Shown here: positions 22,898 through 34,715 of the stretch, piece after piece
How positions within the stretch are numbered: the first letter of the stretch is position 1
How the letters are laid out: every line of letters begins with the position of its first letter
Assembly (NCBI GenBank): GCA_026873275.1
Contig: JANTUC010000004.1
Coordinates: 682,001 to 746,000 of the forward strand
DNA from: Pseudopithomyces maydicus
Taxonomy: Eukaryota > Ascomycota > Dothideomycetes > Pleosporales > Didymosphaeriaceae
Length of the DNA stretch: 64,000 bases
Reading direction: 5' to 3'
The notes under the pieces: generated by a model
The model's database searches: none
Told to the model about the DNA's origin: nothing
What the model saw: the letters and a program-made list of their open reading frames with translations, nothing else
Translations under genes and position numbers: made by a program

Positions 22898-25579
22898 TCA
22901 CCACCGCACCCTCTCCTTAAAGATGGGCACTTCTCCAAAATCATTAGTGCTCCACTGTACCTTGCCCCTTTCGTCTATCCATGCCCCTTTATCACTGGCC
23001 TCAACATCCTTGTCCCCAAGGTCTCGAACGGCTTTCTTGGTGACACCACCCTCATCCCTCGGTAACCATACGATTGGAGTCTGGCTTGTAAATGCCGGGT
23101 CTAAGTACGCTTTACGCAACTGTTCCTCACTATATTGCGGAACATCATCCTCATCCCACTCTGTGTCTTCGCGTAACCAAGCCCGCATAGCACGATGAGA
23201 AGCATATCGCTGAGGCTCAAAGAAGCGCGCCAGCGGGGAGAGATACTTGGGCGAGACGGGTGTGTGCTCGGCAATCCGGTGAACGTGCGACTCCAAAACC
23301 CCTTCTTCTGCATCTCTGTCGCTAAGCAGCGGAGCTCCTTCGCCTTCTTCCTCTGCTCTCAAATCCGCAGGTAAAAACTTTTCTAATGGATCGAGATATT
23401 TGTTGGTGGTAACATTGAATAAGACCGTTCCAAGGAAGAGAACACCCATCATGATAGAGGGTCTTTTTGCCTGTCGTAAACCGAAGAGACCCAATAAACA
23501 CAGCTCCGCAATGTATATTCCGCCAAGTATCTGTTGTAGCGCAAGTGTGTAGCAGTGTCCTTTTGTGTCAATCTTGGGAGAGACGGTGAAGAGTAGCATG
23601 TAGCGATAACTGAAGTAGAAGAAGCTAAGCCCGACAGCAGCAAAGCCGAGAACGAGTGGAGCAATGCAGGAATATGCGAGAGCTATGTAGAACATTAGCA
23701 TATAATCGATACAGCTCTAAAACTATGCTCTATGCTCACCAATGATCAAGAAGTTTCCATATTTAGGAAACACCTTGCCCCATTGTATACCCTTCAACTG
23801 TGTGAACCGATTGAATTTCTGCCTAGGTGTCTTATCAAAGAATTTATCGAAGAAGATGTATGACAACAGATTTGAATAATTCAGCATGTTGTTCGAGGCA
23901 TTCGTTAGACCTTGAACAATGAAGTAGGACAAGTACGAATTCGCTGCACTTGGCAAATTACTTGCCAGTATAGTAGGGATGGAAGCTGGGTTGTTTGCAA
24001 CTTGTGATAATACCACAGCAGCACCCGAAGCCAACGTGTTGACCAAAAAGACCTGCAGGACTTGGAAGACGAAGTACCACCTTAGAACTTTCAGCTCCGC
24101 AGAAGTGTTCGTGGCTTCGCCAAAGGCTTTGAAGATTGCCCTGAAGATGTTTGGCACAAACGATGCCAGTGCACTGAGCAGTGCTGCAGGAACCAAGCCA
24201 GCCAAGAGATTGAGGATAGATTCCGGGAGTTTGTTCAACCAGCCAAGCCATTTATAAGTGTTTGCAAGATATTGCACATTCGACCAGGCTCCGACAAATG
24301 AGATCGGTATCGACCAGAATACAATAACAGCCACCACCAGAGCTGTTGCAAGTCCTTGTTGAGAAATTCTTTTCGCCGGTGCAATTGTTAAATTGCTCCA
24401 AATAATCTCATCTGGGAGTACAGAAGTATACCTCGGGTCAAGGGCCAGGATCTCTGCTGAAGCGATCTGTTGGTACGCGCGCTGTGCGGCCCCCTGTGTC
24501 TTGAACGCAACGAAGACCGCTGCGGCACCACCATGGCTTTCTACATTTGCGTTCGAGTCGCGTAATTTCTGAATTTCCTCCTCCTTTTCTTTCAGTTGTT
24601 CTCGGTAGTGATCAATACTGTCCACTTTTTTGCCGGTGGGTGGAGTTTTTAGCGTGTGCGTAGGGCGTAAAGACTTCTTCATGTGACTTGGAAGGTCATC
24701 ATAACCTGAGAAAACGCTATTACCTTTGCTTCCACTCTTATCCAGTTTTTGTTTCACATTGTTTATGAGTCTCAATTCGGCAGCCTCCAACTCCTCTATG
24801 GTGGCGTCACGGCTAGACACCAGTGAGTGAAGTTTATCTGCACGAGTTGCAGGCCAAACTCGTGTCGCGTCGTCTCCAAAAAATCTTTGGGCATTTTCTT
24901 GATCGAGTGCAGCTGTAGGCGCTGAGAGAAAAAGGACAACCTTGGAAGATAATCTTTTCGCAGTCGGATTTGAAAGGTTCCATGCTTGTCTTAGTCCAAT
25001 CAACCAAAGCCTTTCCCTTGCCACAGTGAACATGACAAAGCCGAAATAAACGTATGCAGCCACAGCATGGGCGTACAGCTTCTTCTTATCCGAGACGTTT
25101 CCAATTGAGATCCGATCTAGCTGAGATGATGTGCCACCGCCAGTAGCATTGATGGGGAGGAGAATTGGCCAGGTAATGCAGCATCCAACGACACATAGAA
25201 AGATCAATGTGCGTAGGAAGCGTAGGTAAAGGTACGAATCCAAATGTCCATGATAGAGAATGAATTTGTCCGGGACAACGCGTAGCGTATGTAACCAGGA
25301 AAAGTACGATCTGCTAGCTGAGGGTGTGCGATGCCTGCATTCATTTGTGAGTTGGGTCCAATATTTTTGGGGCCTAGCATACTTCTCAGGGATAGTACCG
25401 ATGAAGGTTCGCGGTGAATAGATTTTGGGGTATCGATTGCGGATCAGTATAAATACGACAATGAACAGGCAGGCAGTAAACCACGTAGGTACGAACGCCG
25501 ACACAATTGCAGCAAGGTTGTGCGCCGAACCTTTTGGCTGCATCAACATGAAGTCAGCACCCTGTCTAGGAACCTCCAT
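22898..25579 (-). CDS. CSC1/OSCA-like (DUF221) membrane channel, copy 1
   Basis: Member of the CSC1/OSCA/TMEM63 family of hyperosmolality- or tension-gated cation channels, related to yeast Rsn1/Phm7/Csc1. Exons are 25579-23740 and 23682-22898, joined by a 57 bp intron with a TGCTAAT branch site; the product is 874 residues. The order is: an N-terminal extracytosolic segment and first helix (WFTACLFIVVFILI), two further helices, a large cytosolic domain with an RRM-like fold containing GGAAAVFVAF, then the 7-TM core from about residue 400 (GLATALVVAVIVFWSIPISF onward). The splice join restores the family motif GNFLIIALAYSCIAPLVL. The C-terminal about 130 residues are cytosolic and hydrophilic. 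It is clearly distinct from the second family member at 58-61 kb. Ion selectivity is not predictable from sequence. Confidence 0.94.
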
Positions 25580-26545
25580 CTCTGCGCACCTTTGGCTTCT
25601 CGTCCCAAGGATTTAATTTATTGTTACCCAAGTTGTCTTCCATGGTTGAAGCAAGAATCTTTTGGGCATCCATTGCGTCTCGAAATGGTGTATGTATGGA
25701 GAGAAGGTCTTGCTGGCGAAATGATACGCCTCACAGGAAGGTTTGAAACGCGCAGACGAACTCTCAGTCAAACGACATTACCGAAAGGCGAATTCTCAAA
25801 GCAACGACAGGATATATCGCTGACTGCGTAATGCTTGTTTGGCTAGTGAAATGTAGTGAACTTCAGATGATCAGGTTGGCTCCGCTCTGTCGTATGGGTA
25901 GGCAGAAGTGCGATGACGTATCTTAGTGCATGGCGCGTGCGCGCCTTGGGCACCTGGGTCACCTGCATGCGCGGGCTCACGTAGAAATGGGCACCCCAGG
26001 CCTGCCTGCACTACCCACTAACTTTTATTCTTAGTATGGCCCCTATTCTATTCACGAACGTGGGGGCCATTCTGTATTAGATAGTCATATCAAATTGTCC
26101 ATCTTATATCGTGGAATGAATGCAATTACGACTCGAACCGCCTCGGATACATGCGTGTAGCCCTATTGTGTCGCGATATATGATATATTAGCAATGCTTG
26201 AAGAGGCCAATTTGTAACGCTGGTTGAGGAATGAAGATTCGTGTTGGTATGTATACTACTTCAAACCATTCACCATTTAGTTGCATTGCAACACTTTCTG
26301 GCGCGCGGCGATCGGAGCTCGGAGCTTTAGTTTATCCGTTTCCGAATCTAAGGAAGGAAGGCTCAAAACGCGCTAAAATTATTCTTTGCCAAGAGTTCGA
26401 AGACGAACTTTCTCTGCTCACCTTCATCACGGTCAACTCCAAGACATGATAGCCTCTTTGACTGTGTGCTAGCGCAGGCATACTGCTATCGTATCCGTGC
26501 TAACACTCCTCCAACCGCATACCTTTTCTCTGCAAAGCTCTCACC
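25580..26545. other. Divergent promoter region, CSC1-like and UTP4
   Basis: 966 bp between the divergent start codons. It includes a GC-rich patch with repeated GCGCGC/CACCTG words at about 25930-25980 and AT-rich sequence beyond. No gene is supported. Confidence 0.6.
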
Positions 26546-29314
26546 ATGGATATCCACCGATCGCGTTTCGTGCCCTTCCCGCCGTCCGCCATCAATGCGC
26601 TCGCTTTCTCTCACACCGAACCCGCACCCGGAAACAAAGATCCAGAAAGCCTAAGACTTGCGCTTGGGCGGGCGAATGGCAATATCGAGATCTGGAACCC
26701 AGCAAATGGCGCATGGCAGCAGGAGCGCGTGTTCTATGGTGGCAAAGACCGAAGCGTAGAGGGCCTGGTATGGACTCAAGAGCCGGACATAAAAGATCGC
26801 AAGGGGGAAACCGTACCGGGAAGGCTGCGTCTCTTCAGCATTGGCTACTCCAACAGCGTTACAGAATGGGATCTAGCCACAGGTCTGCCTGCTCGGCATT
26901 CAGACGGGAACCACAGCGAAGTGTGGTGCTTTGCAGCGCAACCGAAGTTTTCCAAATATGCGAAGAACAGCGAAGCAGAAGAAGACGCGCCCCAAAAGCT
27001 GGTTGCAGGTTGCGCCGACGGCACCTTGGTTCTACTCTCGACTGCGGACGACGACCTAACATTTGAAAAGTTTGTTGCGCGGTCAATGGTCAAGAAGGCT
27101 CGGGTACTGAGCGTCACATTCAAGGACAGGAGGACCGTCATTGCTGGATTCGCTGACAGCACAATACGAGTCTACGATACCAGAAATGGCTTTGTCATCA
27201 GGAACATCTCTCTCGGTAACACCGGCCCTGGTGGTCCTCGCGAGACTTTGGTTTGGAAAGTAAGGACACTACCAAACGGTGGCTTTGTGTCTGGCGATTC
27301 CACTGGCAACATATGCGTATACGATGGCAAAAACTACAGTCAAACTCAGCGCATATCGGCCCACGAAGCAGACGTGCTTGATCTGGCGGTATCTCGTGAC
27401 GGTACCAAGCTGTTCAGCAGTGGTATGGACTGTCGAACAAGCTACTACACATGCAACAACCGGGGAAGGTGGCGTGAAGTCTCTCACCAAAGATACCATG
27501 AGCACGATGTGAAGGCGATGGCTACCTATGATGGTGCAGGCCTCAGTGTTGCAGTATCTGGAGGTAAATTGGTGTCCCTAGTCGTTGCAATGACTATGCT
27601 AATAAAAACAGGTATTGACACGCAGCCCATTGTTATTCCTATTCGCAACTTCGGAAAGGAACTACACCGCGGTCTTCCAGCATTACCTCATTCACCACCA
27701 CTCATGAGTGCTCCCGGTGGGCGCCTTATGGTCAGTTGGTGGAACTGCGAAGTCCGCATATGGCGCGTAAAGGCGCAAGATGACGGCGTTGATAAGCCCA
27801 AAGTTGTGGCTAGATTGGCTCTTCAAGGGGATGAGAATATATCATCCGCAAGCATAACACACGACGGTGGCTTATTGGCTGTTTCAACAGCAAGAGAAGT
27901 AAAGATGTTCCAATTGATTGGATCCAATGCAGAAGCAGGCACAGGTCTTCGCATCAAGAAAGTCGAGCTACCTTTTACACTGGGCGCAAAGCTTGTCAAG
28001 TTTACATCAGATGGGAAATGGCTAGCTGCCGTTGATGTCGCGAACGACGTTTCGATCGCACGCATTGTTCAGGCTGACGACGAGGGGCCACGAGCTCTCG
28101 ACAGGCTCTTGCACTTGCAGCGATTGGGTAGAAGCGAAAACCCTTCGGATCCTCTCAGCAGCCCCTCCGGTCAGTATATCAGATCCATATCACACGCCGA
28201 ATTCTCTGCGGACGGGACTGTCTTCGCTGTGGCCGACCTAGCAGGCTACGTGGATACCTGGGTTTTGGAAGGACACGAGGACATGACTGCACCAGAGGTG
28301 GACGCGTACGAGCCTGACGCTGCCTCCGCTGACGAAGATGACGAGTCCGATGACGAGGGTCCTTCTAAGGATCGGATAACATTCCTTGGTCAGCGGTGGG
28401 TACGCAATCCAACCGCACACATGTTTCCTCGACTTCGATCCGCGCCTGCTCTGCTGTCATTCGAGCCCACATCGGACAGCGCACCTCGCCCAGAACCAAA
28501 CGGCAATCCTGCAGTCCACCCAACACGACGTAACCCACATCCGCATTCACATGACATACCGGAGAAGGAGCATCGCCTCCTTGTGGTTTCCGCTGACCAG
28601 CAACTGTACCTTTTCGAGGTCATGGCAGGGCGGCTATCGCAGTGGAGTCGACGCAATCCGCCATCAAGTTACCCAACACAGTATCGTATTCTCAAATCAC
28701 CGGCCAAAGGGTGCATTTGGGATGTCCAGACCCAGCAGCGATTATGGCTGTATGGTGAAGGTTGGCTTTTCATGTTCGATCTGAGCAAAGATCTCCCTAT
28801 CCCTGATGCAACAGAGCCGCAAGATGTGATCAGTGGTGAAGAGACGGATAGCAAGGTATCCAAGAAGCGTAAGAGAGAAGAGATGAAGAAGGGGGCAAAT
28901 GGAGCTGGTGATGTAGTGCCGGAGAAGGACGCGCCCGTGACCAAGATGCGACGATTTGACAGCGCAGAAGACGACGAATCGGCACGGTCCGCTGACATCG
29001 TTTTACAAGGCGCACAGAGTGAGGAGTCTGACGAAGACGTCGACGTGGAGCAAGGAGCTTTGGTCAATCTCCGAAGATCCAAAGAGGAGGCAGACTCGAC
29101 AGCAGGAACCAATGGCGAGGTGGCACAAGAGACAGAAGGAACTCTAGAACGGTCCAAACGCTCCCCAGAGCCTTGGTGGCACACCTTCCAGTACCGGCCC
29201 ATACTGGGCATGGTGCCCATAGGCAAGGAGGGTCAGCCGCTCGAAGTAGTACTTGTGGAGAGGCCTTCATGGGAGCTAGACCTCCCTCCACGTTTTGTGG
29301 GAGCCCATGAATAA
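26546..29314 (+). CDS. UTP4: U3 snoRNP protein Utp4 (Cirhin), WD40
   Basis: Component of the t-UTP (UTP-A) subcomplex of the small-subunit processome, which binds nascent 35S pre-rRNA in the nucleolus and is needed for 18S rRNA production. Exons are 26546-27563 and 27612-29314; the 48 bp intron lacks a stop and could be misread as coding, but splicing restores SGGIDTQPIVIP. The protein is 906 residues, near the family size. The start MDIHRSRFVPFPPSAINALAF is the family N-terminus. Two WD40 propellers fill residues 15-700, followed by an acidic insert (DEDDESDDEG), a basic stretch KKRKREEMKK that is a likely nuclear localisation signal, more acidic low-complexity sequence, and the conserved C-terminal YRPILGMVPIG motif. 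No frame break was seen. Confidence 0.95.
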   Translation: MDIHRSRFVPFPPSAINALAFSHTEPAPGNKDPESLRLALGRANGNIEIWNPANGAWQQERVFYGGKDRSVEGLVWTQEPDIKDRKGETVPGRLRLFSIGYSNSVTEWDLATGLPARHSDGNHSEVWCFAAQPKFSKYAKNSEAEEDAPQKLVAGCADGTLVLLSTADDDLTFEKFVARSMVKKARVLSVTFKDRRTVIAGFADSTIRVYDTRNGFVIRNISLGNTGPGGPRETLVWKVRTLPNGGFVSGDSTGNICVYDGKNYSQTQRISAHEADVLDLAVSRDGTKLFSSGMDCRTSYYTCNNRGRWREVSHQRYHEHDVKAMATYDGAGLSVAVSGGKLVSLVVAMTMLIKTGIDTQPIVIPIRNFGKELHRGLPALPHSPPLMSAPGGRLMVSWWNCEVRIWRVKAQDDGVDKPKVVARLALQGDENISSASITHDGGLLAVSTAREVKMFQLIGSNAEAGTGLRIKKVELPFTLGAKLVKFTSDGKWLAAVDVANDVSIARIVQADDEGPRALDRLLHLQRLGRSENPSDPLSSPSGQYIRSISHAEFSADGTVFAVADLAGYVDTWVLEGHEDMTAPEVDAYEPDAASADEDDESDDEGPSKDRITFLGQRWVRNPTAHMFPRLRSAPALLSFEPTSDSAPRPEPNGNPAVHPTRRNPHPHSHDIPEKEHRLLVVSADQQLYLFEVMAGRLSQWSRRNPPSSYPTQYRILKSPAKGCIWDVQTQQRLWLYGEGWLFMFDLSKDLPIPDATEPQDVISGEETDSKVSKKRKREEMKKGANGAGDVVPEKDAPVTKMRRFDSAEDDESARSADIVLQGAQSEESDEDVDVEQGALVNLRRSKEEADSTAGTNGEVAQETEGTLERSKRSPEPWWHTFQYRPILGMVPIGKEGQPLEVVLVERPSWELDLPPRFVGAHE

Positions 29315-30843
29315 TTGTATGAATTGAACATTTTTGAGTTGTTGGCTGTCACATTTCTCACAGTTTTCCCTGATTGCCATGTTTTTGATCTCGAAGACAG
29401 GCACTGGATGTGATATGGTGGTGGTAATGGAATGTGGGAAGTTTGACGAGGATTTCGTAAGCTCGAACGCCTTTTTTGCAGAGCAGGGGCCGTAGCGTGA
29501 CGGCAGATGCAACATGTGGTCCGTGAAACGTTCTGATGATGGGTATGATGGCACGGTGGCACGATGGCACGTGGTGTTAGTCATTCACCAGATTTTCGGC
29601 CGTACATACACGGGCGGAGCAAAGAGTTTACATGGGGCGAAGAACGAACGGGAAAAGCTTAGCAAGGCCAAGAAGCCAGGCGGCGTTCATGATTGCTCAC
29701 TTGGGTGACGCGTGTCTACGGGCAGGACGAGGTGCCAAGGCTTGCCACCGAGTTACGAAGCTCAGACGAGGCTGCGGTCGGAGTCTGCAAGAGCTGGCAG
29801 TGGCATGCAGGCAGAGGGACGGATAAAGCAGTAGACTGGCGAGGGCTTGCTCGCGTCTCGTGCAAACAGTGGATGGGTGAGGTCTTGGGTAATTGGCGAT
29901 GTATCACTTTAAAGCGGTTGAGGGGAGGCCGAGCAGGGGTGACGGATGCGGTAAGCGTGGGTGTTGTGGTTGCGTGGTTGCGTGGTCGCGTACGGTGCTT
30001 GCGGTAGACCAATGGGGGCTTACGTGGCGTCTACGGCACTGTGCAGTGCAGGCGACGGCTGCTCGAGTCGAGGTGCGGCGGGCGATAGATGGAGAGATAA
30101 CGCATATTGCGGGAGATGGGCAGACGGCGGACGGAGAATTGCGCTGTAGCGTGTGGTGGTGGTGGTGGTGGTGGACTCCACGGGTACCTTGGGTGGAGGG
30201 GTGGCAAGGGACAGAGGCAGCGCGCACGCAACAGCGCACGCAACGACGCACGCAACAGAGAAAGGCGGACCAGCACCGGTAAGACAGAGGCGGCGGGCGC
30301 GGCGATCGCAGGGGACGATGCTTCGCCAGGTGCGAAGCGTTTGAGCAGAAGAGACTGCTGGGTCCTGAGTGGCGTGCAAGCGAGCCAATGGCGCCGCCTG
30401 CCACGCAAGCTCTCTGGCAGGGCCGCGCGTATGGCTACAGAGACGCTGCCCTTCATCATCGCCGGTCCCCTACAAACCCCCCAGCAGCCCGTCGACGCTC
30501 CAGCACGCCCTCTCCAAATCCCCCTCGAGCGCTCCCCGGACGCTGCACTGCGCTGCCGTCGCATCAGTCCGTTGCAGCATCGTGTCCGCTCTCCCAGCGA
30601 CCTGCGCTGCCTCGGCCACAGTGCTGCGCCCTCCACTGCATCATCCCAGGCTGTGCACCAACGCCCAGCCCTAGCCCTGACCCGCAGCCTGCGACTTAAC
30701 GCCGCCATCCCTCGATTCTGCGCACGCAGAACACCGACACCACCACCACTACCACCACCACCTCCTACTCCTCTCCACCCCCGTCCTCCACGTTGCCGAC
30801 ACACGCACCGTCCTCGCAACTGCTGCGAGCATCCCGCACGGCC
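29315..30843. other. Low-complexity spacer between UTP4 and PNG1
   Basis: 1.5 kb, increasingly GC-rich to the right, with simple repeats, including a CGCACGCAACA-type repeat at about 30220-30258. Long open frames on both strands here (for example 30031-31089 minus, 30107-30946 plus) are composition artefacts rich in R, A, P and G. The final stretch is the PNG1 5' region. No gene is supported. Confidence 0.6.
30154..30174. repeat. (TGG)n microsatellite
   Basis: Seven consecutive TGG units in a non-coding, GC-rich stretch. Confidence 0.85.
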
Positions 30844-32213
30844 ATGGACCACTCGCACGGCCCCAGCGCTCCAGGCAATGACGCCAACCACCTGGCTGCC
30901 GACCTCACGGAGCGCTTCCGCCAGGTCCTCAGCACCAAGCGCATGAACGAACTCACATCCCGCTCCGTACACTCGCGGTCCGCGTCGCCCGCGCCCATGG
31001 ACTTTGGCACCCCCAGCCGCCGCCCCAGCAGAACTCGCCGCCCTCGTACTCGTCGCTCCGAAACATCCCCCTGGTCCCGGAGCCACCACAGGACGCCCGC
31101 TCGCTCCGCTTCAAGAACATGCTCCACTCGCTGTCCAACATGCCCCTGCGATGGGAGAACCCGGGTCTTCTGGATGAAGCCCTGCGGGCCGTCCCGCTCG
31201 AGCAGATCTACAACGAGGCCGAGGAAGAGAGCCAGATCCTGCAGGCCGAGGCAGAGAGTCTGGGTGCAAACAAGAAACCCGCCTGGGGCTACCAGGACTG
31301 CGTTGTCCGCGCACTGATGCGCTGGTTCAAGCGCTCCTTCTTTTCCTGGGTGAACAACCCGCCATGCGGCCGCTGCTACTCGCCAACCATTGGCGTCGGC
31401 ATGGCCGCACCCCTTCCGGACGAACAGGCCCGCGGTGCCAACCAAGTCGAGCTGTACAAGTGCTCCCTCGAGCACTGCGGTGCCTACGAGCGATACCCGC
31501 GATACAACGATGCCTTTGTGCTCCTGCAGACCCGTCGCGGCCGATGTGGAGAATGGGCCAACTGCTTCAGCATGCTTTGCCGAGCCGTCGGGACAAGAGT
31601 CAGATGGGTTTGGAATGCCGAAGACCATGTCTGGACCGAAGTCTACTCTGTCCACCGTAAGCGATGGATACACGTCGACGTCTGCGAGGAGGCCTGGGAT
31701 AAGCCTCTCCTCTACACTCAAGGTGCGTATCTCGTCGTCTTCATTGGATGCATATATACTAACGCTCTTCTAGGTTGGGGCAAGAAGATATCTTATTGTA
31801 TTGCCTTCTCCGCCGATGGTGCCATGGACGTCACGCGGAGATACGTACGCGACCCTACCAAGTACAGCGCCGAACGTAGCCGCGCACCTGAGGCAGTTCT
31901 CCTTCACATCATGAACGAAATCCGTAACACACGACGAAGTAACATGGGCAAGCAAGAGAAGTTTCGTCTTGAGGGCGAAGACATGCGTGAGGATCGCGAG
32001 CTGCGTCACTATGTCATAACCTCGATAGCACAGTCAGTCAGCAAGATCAGTGCCGACGACATCATCAGTGGACGGAGCACGGCGCGAGTCGATGCAGAGG
32101 CGCCCAAAGCACTCGAAGGTCGCACCAGCGGCAACGCCCAATGGGTCCGTTCAAGAGGAGAACAGGGTCGTAACACGCCGGGACAAGATCCTCGCAACCA
32201 ACATCCACGGTGA
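30844..32213 (+). CDS. PNG1: Peptide:N-glycanase Png1, transglutaminase-like
   Basis: Cytosolic deglycosylating amidase that removes N-glycans from misfolded glycoproteins during ER-associated degradation. The frame-corrected model is 439 residues: 30844-31722 with one base missing in the C5 run 31010-31014, and 31774-32213 after a 51 bp intron with an ACTAACGC branch site. Without a correction, an intron 30967-31016 would also restore frame but has no branch site. The zinc-binding cysteines are in PPCGRC and YKCSLEHC. The catalytic triad is complete: Cys235 in GRCGEWAN, His262 in EDHVW and Asp279 in HVDVCE (frame-corrected numbering). The protein ends soon after the core, without a PAW domain, as in fungal orthologs. 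In Neurospora the ortholog is known to be catalytically inactive; here the active-site residues are present. Confidence 0.92.
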
Positions 32214-34715
32214 AGCAATCTCGATACGACATTCGCTTTCACTTTTACCCTTCGGCATCGATGTTCACAGTACTGAACCAGTCCGAGGTCTGGCTACACT
32301 CTTGTCACAACGCAACGTGATCGCCATTCGACCTGGGCTCAGACGAATTCTTTCGATGCCCACTTTTTGAGCGCCGTGATACACACTCGCGCTTGTACCA
32401 ACACTATATCTGGGACTAGCAGCGCAACACACCATTGCTCGCTATGGCGTTCCTGGCGCTTTCCGATCGCTTCTCGACACTGGTCCTGAAGTTTAATGTC
32501 TATCGCTTGATGACAGCGTTTTTGTTTCTTGGGGATGGAATTTTTGCAGCATTTTACGCCACATGCATTTTATTCTAACTTCTATCCGGCAGTTGTGCGC
32601 GATTGGGCAGCACTTTTTATACCACTGATTTTTTTTATTGTTCTACAATACAGATCAAGACGACTGTAAAATTTCATTTGTCTATTGCGCGGAAATATTT
32701 GGGAAATACCGGTACGTTACGACGCATTGCATTCACGGGTGGAGGGATATACCTAAACAGGCTACCATGGAAAGCCTCGGAAACATTACATGGACTGCTT
32801 GGCTGCAGTGGGTGATAGTGGGTGAGATGACTGAGGGGATCCGAAGAGCTGATGAGCAAGACGCGCGTCGAGTGACGCAGGGCAGGCCCAGGTGTCCGCC
32901 TGATGAGAAGTGCAGATAGAAGAATCAAGACGATTAGCATTTCAACGAAACATGTTAGGTGTCGCGAACTTTTGGGTGATTGCATGATAACATCGGTGCG
33001 TTATCAGTGGGGTTACGGTGGAGATGCATGTGGGTTTGAGCGTTTCCAAAGTTTGTAGATTGTCAGAGGTCACGTGCATAATACCGATCCATGGGTGCAG
33101 GTGCCCCAGAGCTGATCTGACCTTGCTCGCGGGGGTGCGGTGCTGGGCAAATAAAGAGCATGCACGATCCCAGACAACTGCATATATGTAGAGAGCATGC
33201 CCAAGTAACAGCATCTTCCTTTTCTCTTGCTTTGCAACTGTGACACGGTATGACAAATGCTCCTTTGGAGCCCAATGAGCGCAAGTCGCCACTGGAGGCA
33301 TAAATGTTAGCTAAACAGCTTCGCTGAGGACCCACCCACGGACTGCTTCTGGTGGGAACGAGGAAGCTGATCATCACAAAGCAAGTCTCTAGCAGGATCA
33401 AGTTGGCGGCACGTTTACGGTTGCTACTGAACGTCCACTACATACAGCCAGCACACGCGGCGGCCCTGCAGCGTCGACGCGATTCCTGTAGGGTACTTGC
33501 TCGTCGAGGCAAGTCCTGCCGACATGGGGCACCTTCTCTGGAACAGACATGTGTACATATGCACAATTCGTCCAAAACGTGGTGTTGCATCTCGCATTTC
33601 GAACAAGTGCCTTTGCTGCTGCGGAGGGCTGCGCCGCCGATTCCACGCTTGGCACCAACCGCAACGGGCAGGAATTGCAGTGTTGTCCGCCCCCAAGCGC
33701 GTTTCCGTCTAATTTTAACAGCGGGTGCTGGTGCGCTGGGGCGCTGCTCGCCAGGGCTCGAGATGGAGCTAAGATTGCACTGGGCCGTGCGAAGTCGTTT
33801 GCTGTGTAAGGCGGAGGAAGAAGGGTCCGAAAAGCGTGGTGGGCATCTGGACGTGGTGAAGATGCAGTGCGCAACAGTGCACATGGTATGTATGTATGCC
33901 GCATGCAGATGCACTTTACAGCATGGTGCGGGAAGCAATGTCCACGTTTCTATGGAACAGTGGGGGATTGGGATCCCCAGCCAAAGTTTCACGCCGATGG
34001 CATTCAGCTTTGCGCCGGGCTGATTGTGGAGATTCCGTCGCGTTGGAGCACGTCACATAGCGTGTGCCGCGCCGCCGTGAACGAAGACTCCACGCAATCC
34101 ACCCAACCGGAGCGAGCATTGCGTCGCGTCGTGCCGTCCAAATTCGCACAATTCGACCCCGAAGCGGGAATTCATCACCAGGGCAGAGGTAGCGAGCGGC
34201 GACTGGCACCGCCGTCACGTTTGTTGTGTGCATCCATGGATCCATGGCTGGTCGTGCAGCTGAGCATCATCGCTGCGGCCCAGCTACAGGCTACAGCTAG
34301 CGGATAGATCAGCACCGCCATGCCAGGTGGTTGAAGCGTTGCCGCACCAGGCTTAGATCCGTCAGCAGGCCTGCGCGTTGTTAACTGCAAACGTGCAAGG
34401 CCATTTGAGGCTGGTGCTGGGGGGCATGGGGCGTCCTGTCGTGCGCCGGCACAGACCCTGACCAGGCCTCGCCGAAGGGGCTGAGGGCTCACAAACGGCC
34501 GCGAGCTGAGGCGGCGTCGCTCGTACAAAAGCTCGCTGCCATCCTACGCCGCTAGAGTATCCTACCTACCATCGTTCTTCGTGTATCCGATCTTTCCATT
34601 GCTTGCGTTGCGACACATCTGGGTACTGCAGGGGTTTCCTAGATACACGCTCGCTTTCCTACATCACGTCACACACTTCACCATTGTTGGTTGTTATTTT
34701 TGAACACTAGTCACC
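32214..34715. other. Long gene-free spacer
   Basis: 2.5 kb, the longest spacer in the window. The left part is AT-rich and probably holds the PNG1 3' UTR. The middle and right parts have overlapping open frames on both strands (for example 33352-34023 plus and 33438-33992 minus) without family resemblance or splice logic. A pyrimidine-rich stretch before 34716 is the likely Sur7-like promoter. No RNA gene was recognised. Confidence 0.55.

Noticed and set aside
30967..31016. 50 bp intron in PNG1
   Set aside because: Phase fits, but the stretch is GC-rich with no branch site. One missing C at 31010-31014 gives a smoother protein. Kept only as an alternative.
30031..31089. 352-codon minus-strand ORF
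   Set aside because: Gly/Arg/Ala-rich frame overlapping a TGG microsatellite and the PNG1 5' end; no family resemblance.
33352..34023. 223-codon plus-strand ORF in the long spacer
   Set aside because: Overlaps several equally long frames on both strands; no domain, no splice logic and unlikely composition.
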